Shown piece by piece: positions 36,801 to 44,562 of a DNA stretch of 64,000 bases. Location of the stretch: NCBI RefSeq assembly GCF_044763875.1, contig NZ_JBIWGZ010000002.1:372001-436000 (forward strand), written 5' to 3'. Below the pieces are notes generated by a model that had not been told where the DNA came from, searched no databases, and saw only the letters and a program-made list of their open reading frames with translations. Both the position numbers and the translations under genes were made by a program. The stretch is from Rummeliibacillus sp044763875. GTDB taxonomy: Bacteria; Bacillota; Bacilli; Bacillales_A; Planococcaceae. Each line of letters begins with the position of its first letter. Position 1 is the first letter of the stretch.

Positions 36801-37330
36801 TCTGCTTTATGTACAACGCGCATACCACGGCCTCCGCCACCAAGAGCAGCTTTAATCATTAATGGGTATTTATTTTCTGCTCCAAAAGACAATACTTCTT
36901 CTAGAGAATCAACAGGACCATCTGTACCAGGAATAACTGGTATTCCAGCTGCAACAGCCTGTTCTCTTGCTTTTACTTTATCTCCAAACATGTCCAAGTG
37001 TTTAGAAGTTGGACCTATAAAAGTTATGCCTTCTTCTTCACAACGTTTTGCGAATTCTAAATTTTCTGACAAAAAACCGTAGCCAGGGTGGATAGCATCT
37101 GCACCTGACTCTTTTGCGATTTGTAAAATTCCTTCAATATCTAGATATGCATCAATTGGTTTCTTTCCATCCCCAACAAGATAAGCTTCATCTGCTTTAT
37201 AACGGTGGAATGAACCGCTATCTTCCCTTGAATAAATTGCCACTGTGTGAATGTTTAATTCTGTACAAGCTCGAAAAACACGAATTGCAATTTCGCCGCG
37301 ATTAGCGACTAGAATTTTATTAATCGGCAT
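33896..37330 (-). CDS. pyc: Pyruvate carboxylase
   Basis: Biotin enzyme that carboxylates pyruvate to oxaloacetate, refilling the citric acid cycle. From the ATG after AGGGGGA the product is 1144 residues. It shows a biotin carboxylase domain (ILVANRGEIAIRVFRAC, GGGGRGMR ATP loop, EVNPRVQVEHT), a carboxyltransferase barrel (DTTMRDAHQSLLATRVR, LHSHDTSGNG) and a C-terminal biotinyl domain with AMKMET. The order is that of the single-chain enzyme. It starts 14 bases after the ftsW stop, the gene pair known from B. subtilis (ftsW-pycA). Confidence 0.98.
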   Translation of the reverse strand: MPINKILVANRGEIAIRVFRACTELNIHTVAIYSREDSGSFHRYKADEAYLVGDGKKPIDAYLDIEGILQIAKESGADAIHPGYGFLSENLEFAKRCEEEGITFIGPTSKHLDMFGDKVKAREQAVAAGIPVIPGTDGPVDSLEEVLSFGAENKYPLMIKAALGGGGRGMRVVHKAEEAKDAYDRAKSEAKAAFGSDEVYVEKCILHPKHIEVQILGDKEGNLVHLYERDCSIQRRHQKVVEIAPSNSISHELRERICNAAVQLMENVGYLNAGTVEFLVAGNEFYFIEVNPRVQVEHTITEMVTGIDIVHAQINIANGYTLHGDIINIPEQSKIPLFGFAIQSRVTTEDPQNNFMPDTGKLMVYRSSGGFGVRLDAGNGFQGAVISPHYDSLLVKVSTWGNTFKEAAAKMDRNLQEFRIRGIKTNIPFLKNVVRHPKFIDGEFDTSFIDSTPELFLFKPARDRGTKLLSYIGNVTINGFPGIEKKQKPIYPKPHKPQIERFQTIPAGTKQILDERGPEGLVKWIREQDDLLLTDTTMRDAHQSLLATRVRSYDMHEIAEDTARIMDNYFSLEMWGGATFDVAYRFLKEDPWERLIKLREQIPNVLFQMLLRGANAVGYKNYPDNLIKEFIHNSADAGIDVFRIFDSLNWIKGMEVAIDATRDAGKIAEAAICYTGDILDDSRAKYTVQYYKDMAKELESAGAHILAIKDMAGLLKPEAAYRLISELKEATDLPIHLHSHDTSGNGIYLYAKAAEAGVDIVDTALGSMAGLTSQPSSNSLYYAMKGSNRQVRANIDGIEKLSYYWEDVRKYYKDFESGMNSPHSEIYVHEMPGGQYSNLQQQAKGVGLGDRWEEVKKMYSRVNLLFGDIVKVTPSSKVVGDMALFMVQNDLDEESVLVRGKTIDFPDSVIELFQGYLGQPFGGFPEELQKVVLKGREPITVRPGELLEPVDLKELRNTLFNKYNRPITSHEVLASALYPKVFEEYMEMAKKFDNVSVLDTLTFLYGLKLGEEVEVEIEKGKTLIIKLVSIGEAQHDGTRVLYFELNGQPREIVIQDMTVEVAGERKPKADSSNANQIGATMPGTVLKVVVSPGSPVKRGEHLLITEAMKMETTVQAPKDGVIKNIFVEAGDAISTGDLLIEMES

Positions 37331-37344
37331 AAAGATCCCCCTAA

Positions 37345-38508
37345 TCAACTATTCTCTTTTTTTACAATCATAGAGACATTTGCTAGTATCCCCATAGCTA
37401 AAGATAACAGAATTACCGATGAACCGCCATAACTAATAAACGGAAGTGGTACACCGGTTAGCGGGATAATACCACTCAATCCACCTACATTGAAGAAAGT
37501 TTGAATACCAATCCAACTTCCAATACCTGCAGCAATCATGCGAGCCATTGGATCTTTTGCTTTAATCGCAATACGCATTGCTCTGTATACGATAAAGCCT
37601 AACCCAAATAATACAATTGCTACCCCAATTGTCCCCAACTCTTCTGAAATAATTGCCAAGATAAAGTCCGTTTGTGGTTCAGGTAAATACCCCATTTTTT
37701 GTACAGATTGTCCTAATCCTAATCCTTTAACGCCACCTGATCCTATTGCATAATAGCCATTTACCACTTGATAACCAAATGCATCGGCATCTTTAAATGG
37801 ATCAAGATATGCTTTTAATCGTCCCATTCGACGTTCAGTAAAGAATGAATCTTTGAAAATAAATAGACCTATTAAACCAACAACTGCTAAACCCATTAAC
37901 CACCCAATAATTTTGCTAAAAGTTGAGAATTTCATGCCGCTTGCAGCCATAACAGATAATGCAATTAAAGTAATTAAACCAATAGCACCTAAATCTGGTT
38001 CTAAGCCTATGAAAAGTGTGGCAGTTCCAAAAACCAACAATGGAGGTATGATTGATTCATTAATAATATCTAACTTTCCCGTTTCTCTTTTTTTCGAAAA
38101 AAATGCCGCAAAATAGAGGATTATACCTAATTTGGTAAATTCAGAAGGTTGTAAATTTGCAAACCCCAAATTAAGCCAGCTCTTCGCACCAGAATTACTT
38201 GGACTATAGCCAAATAAAAATACGGCAATCAATAAAGAAAGCATGGTAGCGATAATCAACATCATCATATTTCTATCCTTATAGCGCTTATAGGGTATTA
38301 TAAAACCTATAAAAAAGGCTACAGATGCAAGCGATAAATTCATTAGTTGCTTTTTATAAAAATAATCTGGCTGCTGTTGTAATGTATTAACCGCCCAGAA
38401 CATACTTGAACTATAAATCATCACTAATCCAAATAAGCATAATAAAACATATGTAAAAAACAAAGGGTAGTCAAAATACTTAGCATATTTTTTGAAATAA
38501 GTTTTCAT
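37345..38508 (-). CDS. ftsW: SEDS peptidoglycan polymerase FtsW
   Basis: 387-residue ten-span SEDS glycosyltransferase that polymerises septal glycan with its partner PBP2B. Motifs include LQPSEFTKLG, EPDLGAIGLI, the conserved loop GYQVVNGYYAIGSGGVKGLGLGQS and the C-terminal PLPFISYGGSS. Position next to pyc favours FtsW over RodA or SpoVE, though a second SEDS gene (spoVE) is expected in the unseen dcw region. ylaN lies upstream across a terminator. Confidence 0.92.
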   Translation of the reverse strand: MKTYFKKYAKYFDYPLFFTYVLLCLFGLVMIYSSSMFWAVNTLQQQPDYFYKKQLMNLSLASVAFFIGFIIPYKRYKDRNMMMLIIATMLSLLIAVFLFGYSPSNSGAKSWLNLGFANLQPSEFTKLGIILYFAAFFSKKRETGKLDIINESIIPPLLVFGTATLFIGLEPDLGAIGLITLIALSVMAASGMKFSTFSKIIGWLMGLAVVGLIGLFIFKDSFFTERRMGRLKAYLDPFKDADAFGYQVVNGYYAIGSGGVKGLGLGQSVQKMGYLPEPQTDFILAIISEELGTIGVAIVLFGLGFIVYRAMRIAIKAKDPMARMIAAGIGSWIGIQTFFNVGGLSGIIPLTGVPLPFISYGGSSVILLSLAMGILANVSMIVKKENS

Positions 38509-38534
38509 ATTATTACCTCATTTATTATCTAGCA

Positions 38535-38568
38535 AAAAAACCCAAACAGCTTTGTGTTTGAGTTTTTT
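38535..38568 (-). terminator. Terminator between ylaN and ftsW
   Basis: Imperfect stem AACTCAAACA/TGTTTGGGTT (minus strand) with A/T runs on both sides, just after the ylaN stop; ftsW therefore likely has its own promoter or depends on read-through. Confidence 0.7.
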
Positions 38569-38570
38569 AC

Positions 38571-38852
38571 TTATTTCTCTGTGAATGCATCGTGTAATGC
38601 AGACAACTCTTTCTCCAGTGAATCGAGAATTTCCCTTCCCTTATCACGGTCAAGCAAACCTAGTTTAACTGCAAAGTCAATTTCTCGAGATAAACCAAAC
38701 ATTTGCGTATCTAAAACTTCTTCGTACAAAGGGCATTGTGGCATTGTCAAATGTTCCATTTGTACTCTTATTAATTTTGCTATTTTATCCGCATCGGCAA
38801 TTAGGAGTTCCAATGCTTTCTCCTGATACGAACTTTGTGATTTTGTATCCAT
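38571..38852 (-). CDS. ylaN: YlaN (UPF0358) protein
   Basis: 93-residue helical protein, MDTKSQSSYQEKALELL, with the conserved EHLTMPQCPLYEEVLDTQMFGLSREIDFA core. YlaN is conserved in Bacillales and connected to iron homeostasis and Fur in later work on its homologues; it is essential under some conditions in B. subtilis. Divergent from ylaL. Start ATG after GGGGGCG. Confidence 0.93.
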   Translation of the reverse strand: MDTKSQSSYQEKALELLIADADKIAKLIRVQMEHLTMPQCPLYEEVLDTQMFGLSREIDFAVKLGLLDRDKGREILDSLEKELSALHDAFTEK

Positions 38853-39030
38853 GAGGACGCCCCCATTACCTGATATTTCTTCAACTCTATCTTAATAAAG
38901 TTTATCTTTTGCAAAGGAAAAATGCAAGCATCTATATTTCAAATTGAGAATCATAATATTATTTCTTTCTATCCTTTGATAAAAAGCGTTATACTTAGAA
39001 ATAGAATGGAACATCGAAGGAGGAAAATCT

Positions 39031-39531
39031 ATGGAATCCATCATTCAAGTTAAAGGTGCAGTCAACTTTCAAATTACATTAGATCCTACAGTTTGGATTT
39101 TTGATGACCGTAAGCTAGATTTAGAAAAATATTTCATCGAAAAGCCTGAAGAGGTAGATCCTGATGAAGAATATATCGAAAAAGCAGGGAAATTCTGGTC
39201 TCGTGAAATTATGGAAGGCGCTACTTTCCCGCCTACTTTAAAAACCGAGCGTAATTTTGATCGTAAGCAAATGAAAACAGGTACTTTCGGTATAAAAATT
39301 GAACCTTTCATTAATAATGCTGAACCAAAAGAAGAGGCAACAACAGTTGTGTTTGAAACAAACGCTGGCACACAACATCGTTATAGCATTGAAGATGCGA
39401 AGAAACTTATTTTCCAATTTAGTAAAGATGGTAAAATACTAAACGAGGATGGTCCTGTCTACTTATTATTAAGAGATGGTTCCAACTACGAAAACCCTAT
39501 TAAAGGAATCGTAGGGATACAAGTAGAATAA
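39031..39531 (+). CDS. ylaL: YlaL-like conserved protein
   Basis: 166-residue acidic soluble protein beginning MESIIQVKGAVNFQITLDPTVWIFDDRK. No catalytic motif is visible. The position beside ylaN and the following ylaI fits B. subtilis ylaL; some databases label such proteins peptidyl-prolyl isomerases, which the sequence alone does not show. Excellent ribosome site GAAGGAGG. The ylaM gene normally between ylaL and ylaN is absent. Confidence 0.7.
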   Translation: MESIIQVKGAVNFQITLDPTVWIFDDRKLDLEKYFIEKPEEVDPDEEYIEKAGKFWSREIMEGATFPPTLKTERNFDRKQMKTGTFGIKIEPFINNAEPKEEATTVVFETNAGTQHRYSIEDAKKLIFQFSKDGKILNEDGPVYLLLRDGSNYENPIKGIVGIQVE

Positions 39532-39544
39532 GGGGGAAAATATT

Positions 39545-39748
39545 ATGCGAGTTAAATGCGTAATCTGTGATACTCTTAGCGAAATCCCTGATTTCTCACC
39601 AGTAGCTAAGAAATTACGCAATCGTCCTATTCACACTTTTATGTGTCCAACTTGTCACGAACGAATTACAGAAAAAACAAACGCAAGACTTGCTACTGGT
39701 AAATTTCGCTTTATCCGAAGTGCAGTTCAGGAAGATGAAGAATTTTAA
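39545..39748 (+). CDS. ylaI: YlaI-like zinc-ribbon protein (DUF2197)
   Basis: 67-residue protein MRVKCVICDTLSEIPDFSP with cysteine pairs CVIC and CPTC forming a probable zinc ribbon, followed by a basic stretch. Function unknown. It starts 13 bases after ylaL, forming a two-gene operon. B. subtilis has ylaJ and ylaK between these genes; they are missing here. Confidence 0.85.
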   Translation: MRVKCVICDTLSEIPDFSPVAKKLRNRPIHTFMCPTCHERITEKTNARLATGKFRFIRSAVQEDEEF

Positions 39749-39755
39749 ATATTTT

Positions 39756-39787
39756 ACAGAGCATTCGTTAGGATGCTCTGTTTTTTG
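39756..39787 (+). terminator. Terminator of ylaL-ylaI
   Basis: Stem ACAGAGCAT/ATGCTCTGT with an eight-base loop and T6 tail, eight bases after the ylaI stop. Confidence 0.85.
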
Positions 39788-39828
39788 TTTTGGCTCTGTT
39801 AATCATCATTGTTGATTATTTAAGCAAA

Positions 39829-39905
39829 ATTTGAAGTGGAAAAGGAGTAGAATCCTGAGGGAAAGCGAGACAGGCGAGCCCCCGCGCGAAGCGAAGCGAG
39901 GGCAC
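39829..39905 (+). repeat. Truncated copy of the GC-rich palindromic element
   Basis: Carries GAAGTGG, then AATCCTGAGGGAAAGCGAGACAGG and GAGCCCCCGC, matching the first half of the element consensus (GACTCCTGYGGGAAAGCG...GAGACCCCGCAG). The second half is missing. Confidence 0.65.
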
Positions 39906-39960
39906 TGAAAAAGTAAAAATAGATGTGAATTTATGATAAAAATTTATTATAGCTATCTTC

Positions 39961-40079
39961 GTTGAAGTGGAATTAGCGTAGACTCCTGTGGGAAAACGAG
40001 CTAGACGAGACCCCGCAGCGTAGCGAGGAGGCTCGTCAGTTCGCCCACGGAAAGCGGAGCTAATTCCACTTCATTCAAC
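39961..40079 (+). repeat. GC-rich palindromic repeat element (119 bp)
   Basis: Inverted terminal arms GTTGAAGTGGAATTAGC and GCTAATTCCACTTCATTCAAC enclose GACTCCTGTGGGAAAACG, GAGACCCCGCAGCG, TAGCGAGGAGGCTCG and CGCCCACGGAAAGCGGAGC. The same blocks, in the same order, occur inverted at 56735-56842 and in copy B near 15.4 kb. Confidence 0.85.
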
Positions 40080-40361
40080 AGCAGATATATATTATAAATA
40101 TTTGTATTACTACACTTTTCCAGTAGCCTCAGCGCAGTGACGAAGAAGCTCACGACCTGCCCGCGGAAACCGAAGCCATTTTCAAGTTTATCAACAGTAT
40201 AATTAAACATAGCCTTTTGTTATAAAAAAAGTTTTATTAATAGTGGAGAGAATTACTTTCAATAAATCCCTTTCCTACTAGAGAAAAGATAATAAAAATG
40301 CTTTTTGCTTCTGATGTTTCTCTTTGAAATGATAATTTCCTCTTTCCGCTAACTTTCTCGT

Positions 40362-40397
40362 AAAAAAAAGAGTTGTCCTAAATGGACAACTCTTTTT
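40362..40397 (-). terminator. Terminator downstream of ylaH
   Basis: Perfect stem AAAAAGAGTTGTCC/GGACAACTCTTTTT with a five-base loop and U-tract on the minus strand, directly after the ylaH stop. Confidence 0.9.
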
Positions 40398-40399
40398 CT

Positions 40400-40789
40400 T
40401 TATGAAGCAGCTTCTCTTTTCTTATCTCTACGCAAACGAACTTTGTAGACGATTAGTACTAAAGCTGCAACTATTAATCCTTCAACCATTGGTAAGAAGA
40501 ATGCTAAAAAGGTTAATATGATACATCCAAAGAACAAGAATGCATAAATCACAGCAGTTTGCCATTTTTTTAATGCTGTTCTTGCAAATCCAAGATGATA
40601 CACAATTGCAGTTAATACGAAAATAACAGCTAATAGAATATAACCTGCTACCGAATAGCTTGGTGCATTCTCATAAATATATCGAGCAACACCTGACATA
40701 CGATTAAATACTTGATCATGTCCATCTGTAGAAGTAGATGTAGCGACTTGCATAAAATTCAGTTTCAATAATAAACCGGACTTAAACAA
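40400..40789 (-). CDS. ylaH: YlaH-like membrane protein
   Basis: 129-residue protein with about three membrane segments (residues 47-65, 78-96, 97-118) and a basic C-terminus RLRRDKKREAAS. It follows typA as in B. subtilis. Function unknown. Start is TTG five bases after AAGGGAG; an internal ATG 12 codons later (MQVATS) is the alternative. Confidence 0.8.
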   Translation of the reverse strand: MFKSGLLLKLNFMQVATSTSTDGHDQVFNRMSGVARYIYENAPSYSVAGYILLAVIFVLTAIVYHLGFARTALKKWQTAVIYAFLFFGCIILTFLAFFLPMVEGLIVAALVLIVYKVRLRRDKKREAAS

Positions 40790-40829
40790 GATATCTCCCT
40801 TCCTCTCGACCCGCGAGAATAATTATTAA

Positions 40830-42671
40830 TTATTCAGCGCTACGTTGTTTTTTTGCAGCTTTTTCACGTTCGTTTTTGTTAAGAATTTGTTTACGAAGAC
40901 GAATAGACTCTGGTGTAACTTCTAGATATTCATCATCGTCTAAGAATTCTAATGCTTCTTCAAGTGTTAAGATTTTTGGTGTTTTAATAACGTTTGTTTG
41001 GTCTTTTGTAGCTGAACGAACGTTTGTTTTTTGTTTCATTTTAGTAATGTTAACAGTAATGTCATTATCACGAGTATTTTGGCCTACAACCATACCTTCG
41101 TAGATTTCAGTACCTGGTTCTACGAAAAGTACACCTCGGTCTTCAATTTGCATCATACCGTAAGTAGTAGCTTTACCAGTTTCCATAGAAACTAGGGCAC
41201 CATTACGACGACCACCTACACGGCCAGTAGCAACTGGTTGATAAGAATCGAATGTATGGTTAATAATACCGAAACCTTTAGTTAGTGACATAAATTCAGT
41301 TGTATAACCAATCAAGCCACGAGCTGGGACCATGAAGATTAAACGAACTTGTCCATTACCTTCATTGACCATATCTTGCATTTCACCTTTACGGTCGCCT
41401 AATGATTCAATGATTGAACCTACAGAATCTTCAGGTACATCGATTTGCACACGTTCTACTGGTTCACATTTAACGCCATCAATTTCTCTAATAATAACTT
41501 TTGGTTTTGATACTTGTAATTCGTAGCCTTCACGACGCATGTTTTCAACAAGGATTGATAAGTGAAGTTCACCACGACCTGATACTGTCCATGCATCTGG
41601 AGAATCTGTTGGTTCTACACGTAAAGAAACGTCAGTTTGTAATTGAGAAAGTAATCGTTCTTCAATTTTACGTGAAGTTACCCATTTACCTTCGCGACCT
41701 GCGAATGGAGAGTTATTAACTAAGAAAGTCATTTGTAAAGTTGGTTCATCAATACGCATTGGAGGAAGTGGATCTAGGTGATCTTGCGGACATACAGTTT
41801 CACCAACGTTAATTTCTTCCATACCAGATACAGCGATTAAATCACCTGAATATGCTTCTTGAATTTCTTCACGTTTTAAACCGAAGAAACCAAACATTTT
41901 CGTTACTCGGAAGTTTTTCACTGAACCATCAAGTTTTGCTAGAGATACTGATTGCCCTACAGCGATAGTACCTCGGAATACACGACCGATACCAATACGA
42001 CCAACGAAGTCATTATAATCAAGTAATGCAACTTGGAATTGAAGAGGTTCTTCACGAGTATCAGCTGGTGCTGGGATGTGACTGATAATTTCTTCGAATA
42101 AGCATTTCATGTTTTCTTCTTGTTTAGCTGGGTCTGGATCTAATGATGCAGTACCATTAACACCTGAAGCGAAAACTACTGGGAATTCTAATTGATCTTC
42201 ATCTGCACCTAACTCAATAAGTAAGTCGATTACTTCATCAACTACTTCTTCAGGACGAGCTGAATCTTTGTCAACTTTGTTTACGACTACGATTGGTGTT
42301 AATTTTTGTTCTAATGCTTTTTTAAGCACGAAACGAGTTTGAGGCATACAACCTTCGTAAGCATCTACTACTAGTAAAACGCCATCTACCATTTTCAAAA
42401 TACGTTCAACTTCACCACCGAAATCGGCGTGTCCTGGTGTATCCAAGATGTTGATTTTAGTATCTTCGTAGTGAACTGCAGTATTTTTTGCTAAAATCGT
42501 AATACCACGTTCACGTTCAATATCGTTAGAGTCCATTGCACGTTCTTCAACATGTTCATTTGAACGGAATGTTCCTGATTGTTTTAATAATTGGTCGACT
42601 AAAGTTGTTTTACCATGGTCGACGTGGGCAATAATTGCTATATTTCTGAGATCTTCTCTTAAATTTGTCAT
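40830..42671 (-). CDS. typA: Translational GTPase TypA/BipA
   Basis: 613-residue ribosome-associated GTPase of the EF-G/LepA superfamily, important for ribosome assembly at low temperature and stress in other bacteria. G1 motif AHVDHGKTT, switch RGITI, G3 DTPGHADFGGE and G4 NKVD are all intact; the C-terminal domain has RGLIGYTTEFMSLTKG, typical of BipA. ATG start MTNLREDLRN after GGAGTGG; five upstream codons rejected. Confidence 0.97.
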   Translation of the reverse strand: MTNLREDLRNIAIIAHVDHGKTTLVDQLLKQSGTFRSNEHVEERAMDSNDIERERGITILAKNTAVHYEDTKINILDTPGHADFGGEVERILKMVDGVLLVVDAYEGCMPQTRFVLKKALEQKLTPIVVVNKVDKDSARPEEVVDEVIDLLIELGADEDQLEFPVVFASGVNGTASLDPDPAKQEENMKCLFEEIISHIPAPADTREEPLQFQVALLDYNDFVGRIGIGRVFRGTIAVGQSVSLAKLDGSVKNFRVTKMFGFFGLKREEIQEAYSGDLIAVSGMEEINVGETVCPQDHLDPLPPMRIDEPTLQMTFLVNNSPFAGREGKWVTSRKIEERLLSQLQTDVSLRVEPTDSPDAWTVSGRGELHLSILVENMRREGYELQVSKPKVIIREIDGVKCEPVERVQIDVPEDSVGSIIESLGDRKGEMQDMVNEGNGQVRLIFMVPARGLIGYTTEFMSLTKGFGIINHTFDSYQPVATGRVGGRRNGALVSMETGKATTYGMMQIEDRGVLFVEPGTEIYEGMVVGQNTRDNDITVNITKMKQKTNVRSATKDQTNVIKTPKILTLEEALEFLDDDEYLEVTPESIRLRKQILNKNEREKAAKKQRSAE

Positions 42672-42849
42672 TGTTCCACTCCACATTCTTTTTTCGAGTC
42701 CATAACTGTGCTAGTATAACATAAAAAATAGATTTATGTCCTACTTTAGCATGTCTTTTTCAACTTTTTTATTTTTTACAAGTGAAAACCTTGCTAATCT
42801 TAGTATTTAGTTCGACAATAGTATTACAATAATTTTTTGGAGGATTGTT

Positions 42850-43035
42850 ATGAATAAAGCAAAAATCGTCATGGCTATCTTTGCTCTAGCAGGGGTTTTA
42901 GCTATGTGTTCAATAGGCTGGGCAGTAGCTGTAGGAAGTATTTCAGGAATAATCGGAGGCATTGTAGCTGTTTGTGTTGTATTCGGTTTTGCCTTTAAAA
43001 CAAAACGTCAATTTAGAGATCAAGGCTTATTATAA
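42850..43035 (+). CDS. ylaF: YlaF-like small membrane protein (DUF5325)
   Basis: 61-residue protein with two membrane spans (about 5-24, 28-49) and a basic C-terminus KTKRQFRDQGLL. It is divergent from typA, the position of ylaF in B. subtilis. TTTGGAGGA ribosome site five bases before ATG. Function unknown. Confidence 0.85.
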   Translation: MNKAKIVMAIFALAGVLAMCSIGWAVAVGSISGIIGGIVAVCVVFGFAFKTKRQFRDQGLL

Positions 43036-43040
43036 AATTA

Positions 43041-43222
43041 AAAGGTAAGGTGTTTCATCCAGCTACCACAGCACTTTGAACCCATTAAGCCGAAACTGTC
43101 AGTTTTCGATAGAGGCACTATTTTGAGGAAGATAGCTTAAGTTCCCCCACATCCTGTGGTAAAGGATGTTGAGTTCACGTCGTATGAATCCTCAAGTGCT
43201 GACATAGAGAACTGAATATACT
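43041..43222 (+). ncRNA. Candidate structured RNA between ylaF and suhB
   Basis: No ORF. A closing helix CAGCACTT (43069-43076) with AAGTGCTG (43194-43201) continues as TGAAC/GTTCA (43077-43081 with 43173-43177). Inside are local hairpins: CGAAACT/AGTTTTCG (about 43091-43108) and ACATCCT/AGGATGT (43149-43168). A strong terminator follows. The strand is given as + because the terminator and ylaF orientation allow it; the reverse strand is also possible. It matches no RNA family I recognise (6S, RNase P, SRP, tmRNA, common riboswitches were considered). Confidence 0.45.
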
Positions 43223-43279
43223 AAAAGGGATTGTCTTTAAAAGTTGGGTTTCTTCAACTTCAAGGACAATCCCTTTTTT
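43223..43279. terminator. Bidirectional terminator between the RNA candidate and suhB
   Basis: Long hairpin with outer stem AAAAGGGATTGTC/GACAATCCCTTTT and inner stem AAGTTG/CAACTT, T-run at one end and A-run at the other. It can end transcription from ylaF/RNA and from suhB. Confidence 0.85.
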
Positions 43280-44081
43280 ATTGATTATCATATTTTAGTT
43301 GAATATAATGATTAATAATTTCACTGTGAATCGTAGGATTAGCTACGATAAAAGTATCTTGTTTTAATAAGTTAATAGGTTCATTTTTTAAATTACTAGC
43401 GATTGCACCTACCTCATTAGCAATCACTACACCCCCTGCTACATCCCAGGGAGATAACCTCATAGAAATATATGCATCCATTCTTCCACAAGCAACAGAA
43501 ACTATTTCTAAAGCAGCTGAACCATATGACCTTGTCCCTCGAACAGTACGAACGAGTTCAATCATTGGCAAATGCTCGATTTTCTTATTAGGCGTCACCC
43601 AAGTGGCATTCAATCCAATAATTGCTTTATCTAATGAAATTGCTTCAAGAGGCTTTAACGGGATTTCGTTCATAAAGGCACCATGTCCCTCTTCTGCAAA
43701 GTATAACTGGTCCCTCATAACATCATATATATATCCCAGCTTTCCAACCCCATTAATATAAACACCAATTGAAATGGCAAAATTTCGATGTTGACGGATA
43801 AAATTCATCGTTCCATCTATTGGATCGATTATCCATACAACACCATCCAATGAATGAATTTTCTCACCCATACCTTCTTCACCTAAAATTTTGTGTGATG
43901 GATCGAATGCTGTAATTTTTTCAATGAAAAATAATTCTGTCTCGCGATCAATATTTGTTACTAAATCATTTGCATCCGCTTTCGTCTCGATTTTCCACTT
44001 TTCAGAAAATGAACTTCGTATACGTTCCCCTGCTTCCATAATGATGGCCTTTGCAAATTCATGAACTTTAGTAATCTGCAT
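43278..44081 (-). CDS. suhB: Inositol monophosphatase family protein
   Basis: 267-residue Mg-dependent phosphatase. Metal-binding motifs GEEGMG, WIIDPIDGTMNFI and LSPWDVAGGVVIANEVGA are intact. B. subtilis YktC is the positional homologue, with neighbours ykzI and yktB as here. Substrate may be inositol phosphate or another sugar phosphate. ATG start MQITKVHEF after GGTGAGG; 12 upstream codons rejected. Confidence 0.9.
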   Translation of the reverse strand: MQITKVHEFAKAIIMEAGERIRSSFSEKWKIETKADANDLVTNIDRETELFFIEKITAFDPSHKILGEEGMGEKIHSLDGVVWIIDPIDGTMNFIRQHRNFAISIGVYINGVGKLGYIYDVMRDQLYFAEEGHGAFMNEIPLKPLEAISLDKAIIGLNATWVTPNKKIEHLPMIELVRTVRGTRSYGSAALEIVSVACGRMDAYISMRLSPWDVAGGVVIANEVGAIASNLKNEPINLLKQDTFIVANPTIHSEIINHYIQLKYDNQ

Positions 44082-44138
44082 AATTTCCTCACCTTTCCTT
44101 GAAAAAACGAAGTGCATTTCATTTTTTGTATATTATAA

Positions 44139-44177
44139 CAAAAAAAACACCTGCTTCTCATAATGATAAGCAAGTGT
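44139..44177 (-). terminator. Terminator downstream of the YkzI-like gene
   Basis: Stem ACACTTGCTT/AAGCAGGTGT (one mismatch) and a U7 tract on the minus strand. Confidence 0.7.
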
Positions 44178-44201
44178 CACCTTAAAATTTTTGCGCTATC
44201 T

Positions 44202-44399
44202 CTAGGCGAATGCATGGAATGCCTCCAGTTCCATATGAATTTCAGCCAATCTTGCCTTACTTTGAGCAATTTGCTCTTTATCATTCAATTGCATCGCATC
44301 AAATAATGTAGCTAATTCATAATCCACTTCTAAATGAAGACCTTTAATATATTGCTTTTCAAAATCCACTTTACGAATAATATGAACAACTTGTTTCAT
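44202..44399 (-). CDS. Small conserved protein (YkzI-like)
   Basis: 65-residue soluble protein MKQVVHIIRKVDFEKQY with acidic helices and no cysteines. It lies between yktB and suhB (yktC), the place of ykzI in B. subtilis; identity is by position and size. The ATG follows AAAGGAG ideally; the longer frame upstream overlaps the yktB start region and is not used. Function unknown. Confidence 0.65.
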   Translation of the reverse strand: MKQVVHIIRKVDFEKQYIKGLHLEVDYELATLFDAMQLNDKEQIAQSKARLAEIHMELEAFHAFA

Positions 44400-44562
44400 G
44401 CTGATCAGCTCCTTTAATTTGATGGTAAAATGATAAGAAGATGGAATTTTCTGACCATTTTCTACATTATATTCACTGTACGAAGAATGGTAAGTCCTTC
44501 TACAAGATTTTTTCCCATTTTTCAAATAAAATAAACATAAAGTTAAAAAAGGAGAGAAAAAA

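Larger units (their letters stand above)
39788..40399. other. Repeat-rich intergenic region between ylaI and ylaH
   Basis: About 600 bases with no credible gene. It carries a truncated palindromic element (39829-39905), a full one (39961-40079), a 3' fragment of another (about 40115-40185), AT-rich spacer and the ylaH terminator. A 69-codon minus-strand frame crossing the repeats is discarded. Confidence 0.75.

Noticed and set aside
40001..40210. 69-codon minus-strand frame
   Set aside because: Lies across two repeat copies, no ribosome site, no similarity recognised.
43041..43222. Assignment of the RNA candidate to 6S RNA, RNase P, SRP RNA, tmRNA or a riboswitch
   Set aside because: Length and closing helix loosely fit 6S RNA, but none of the conserved motifs I know for these families is present, and it is not in a leader position.
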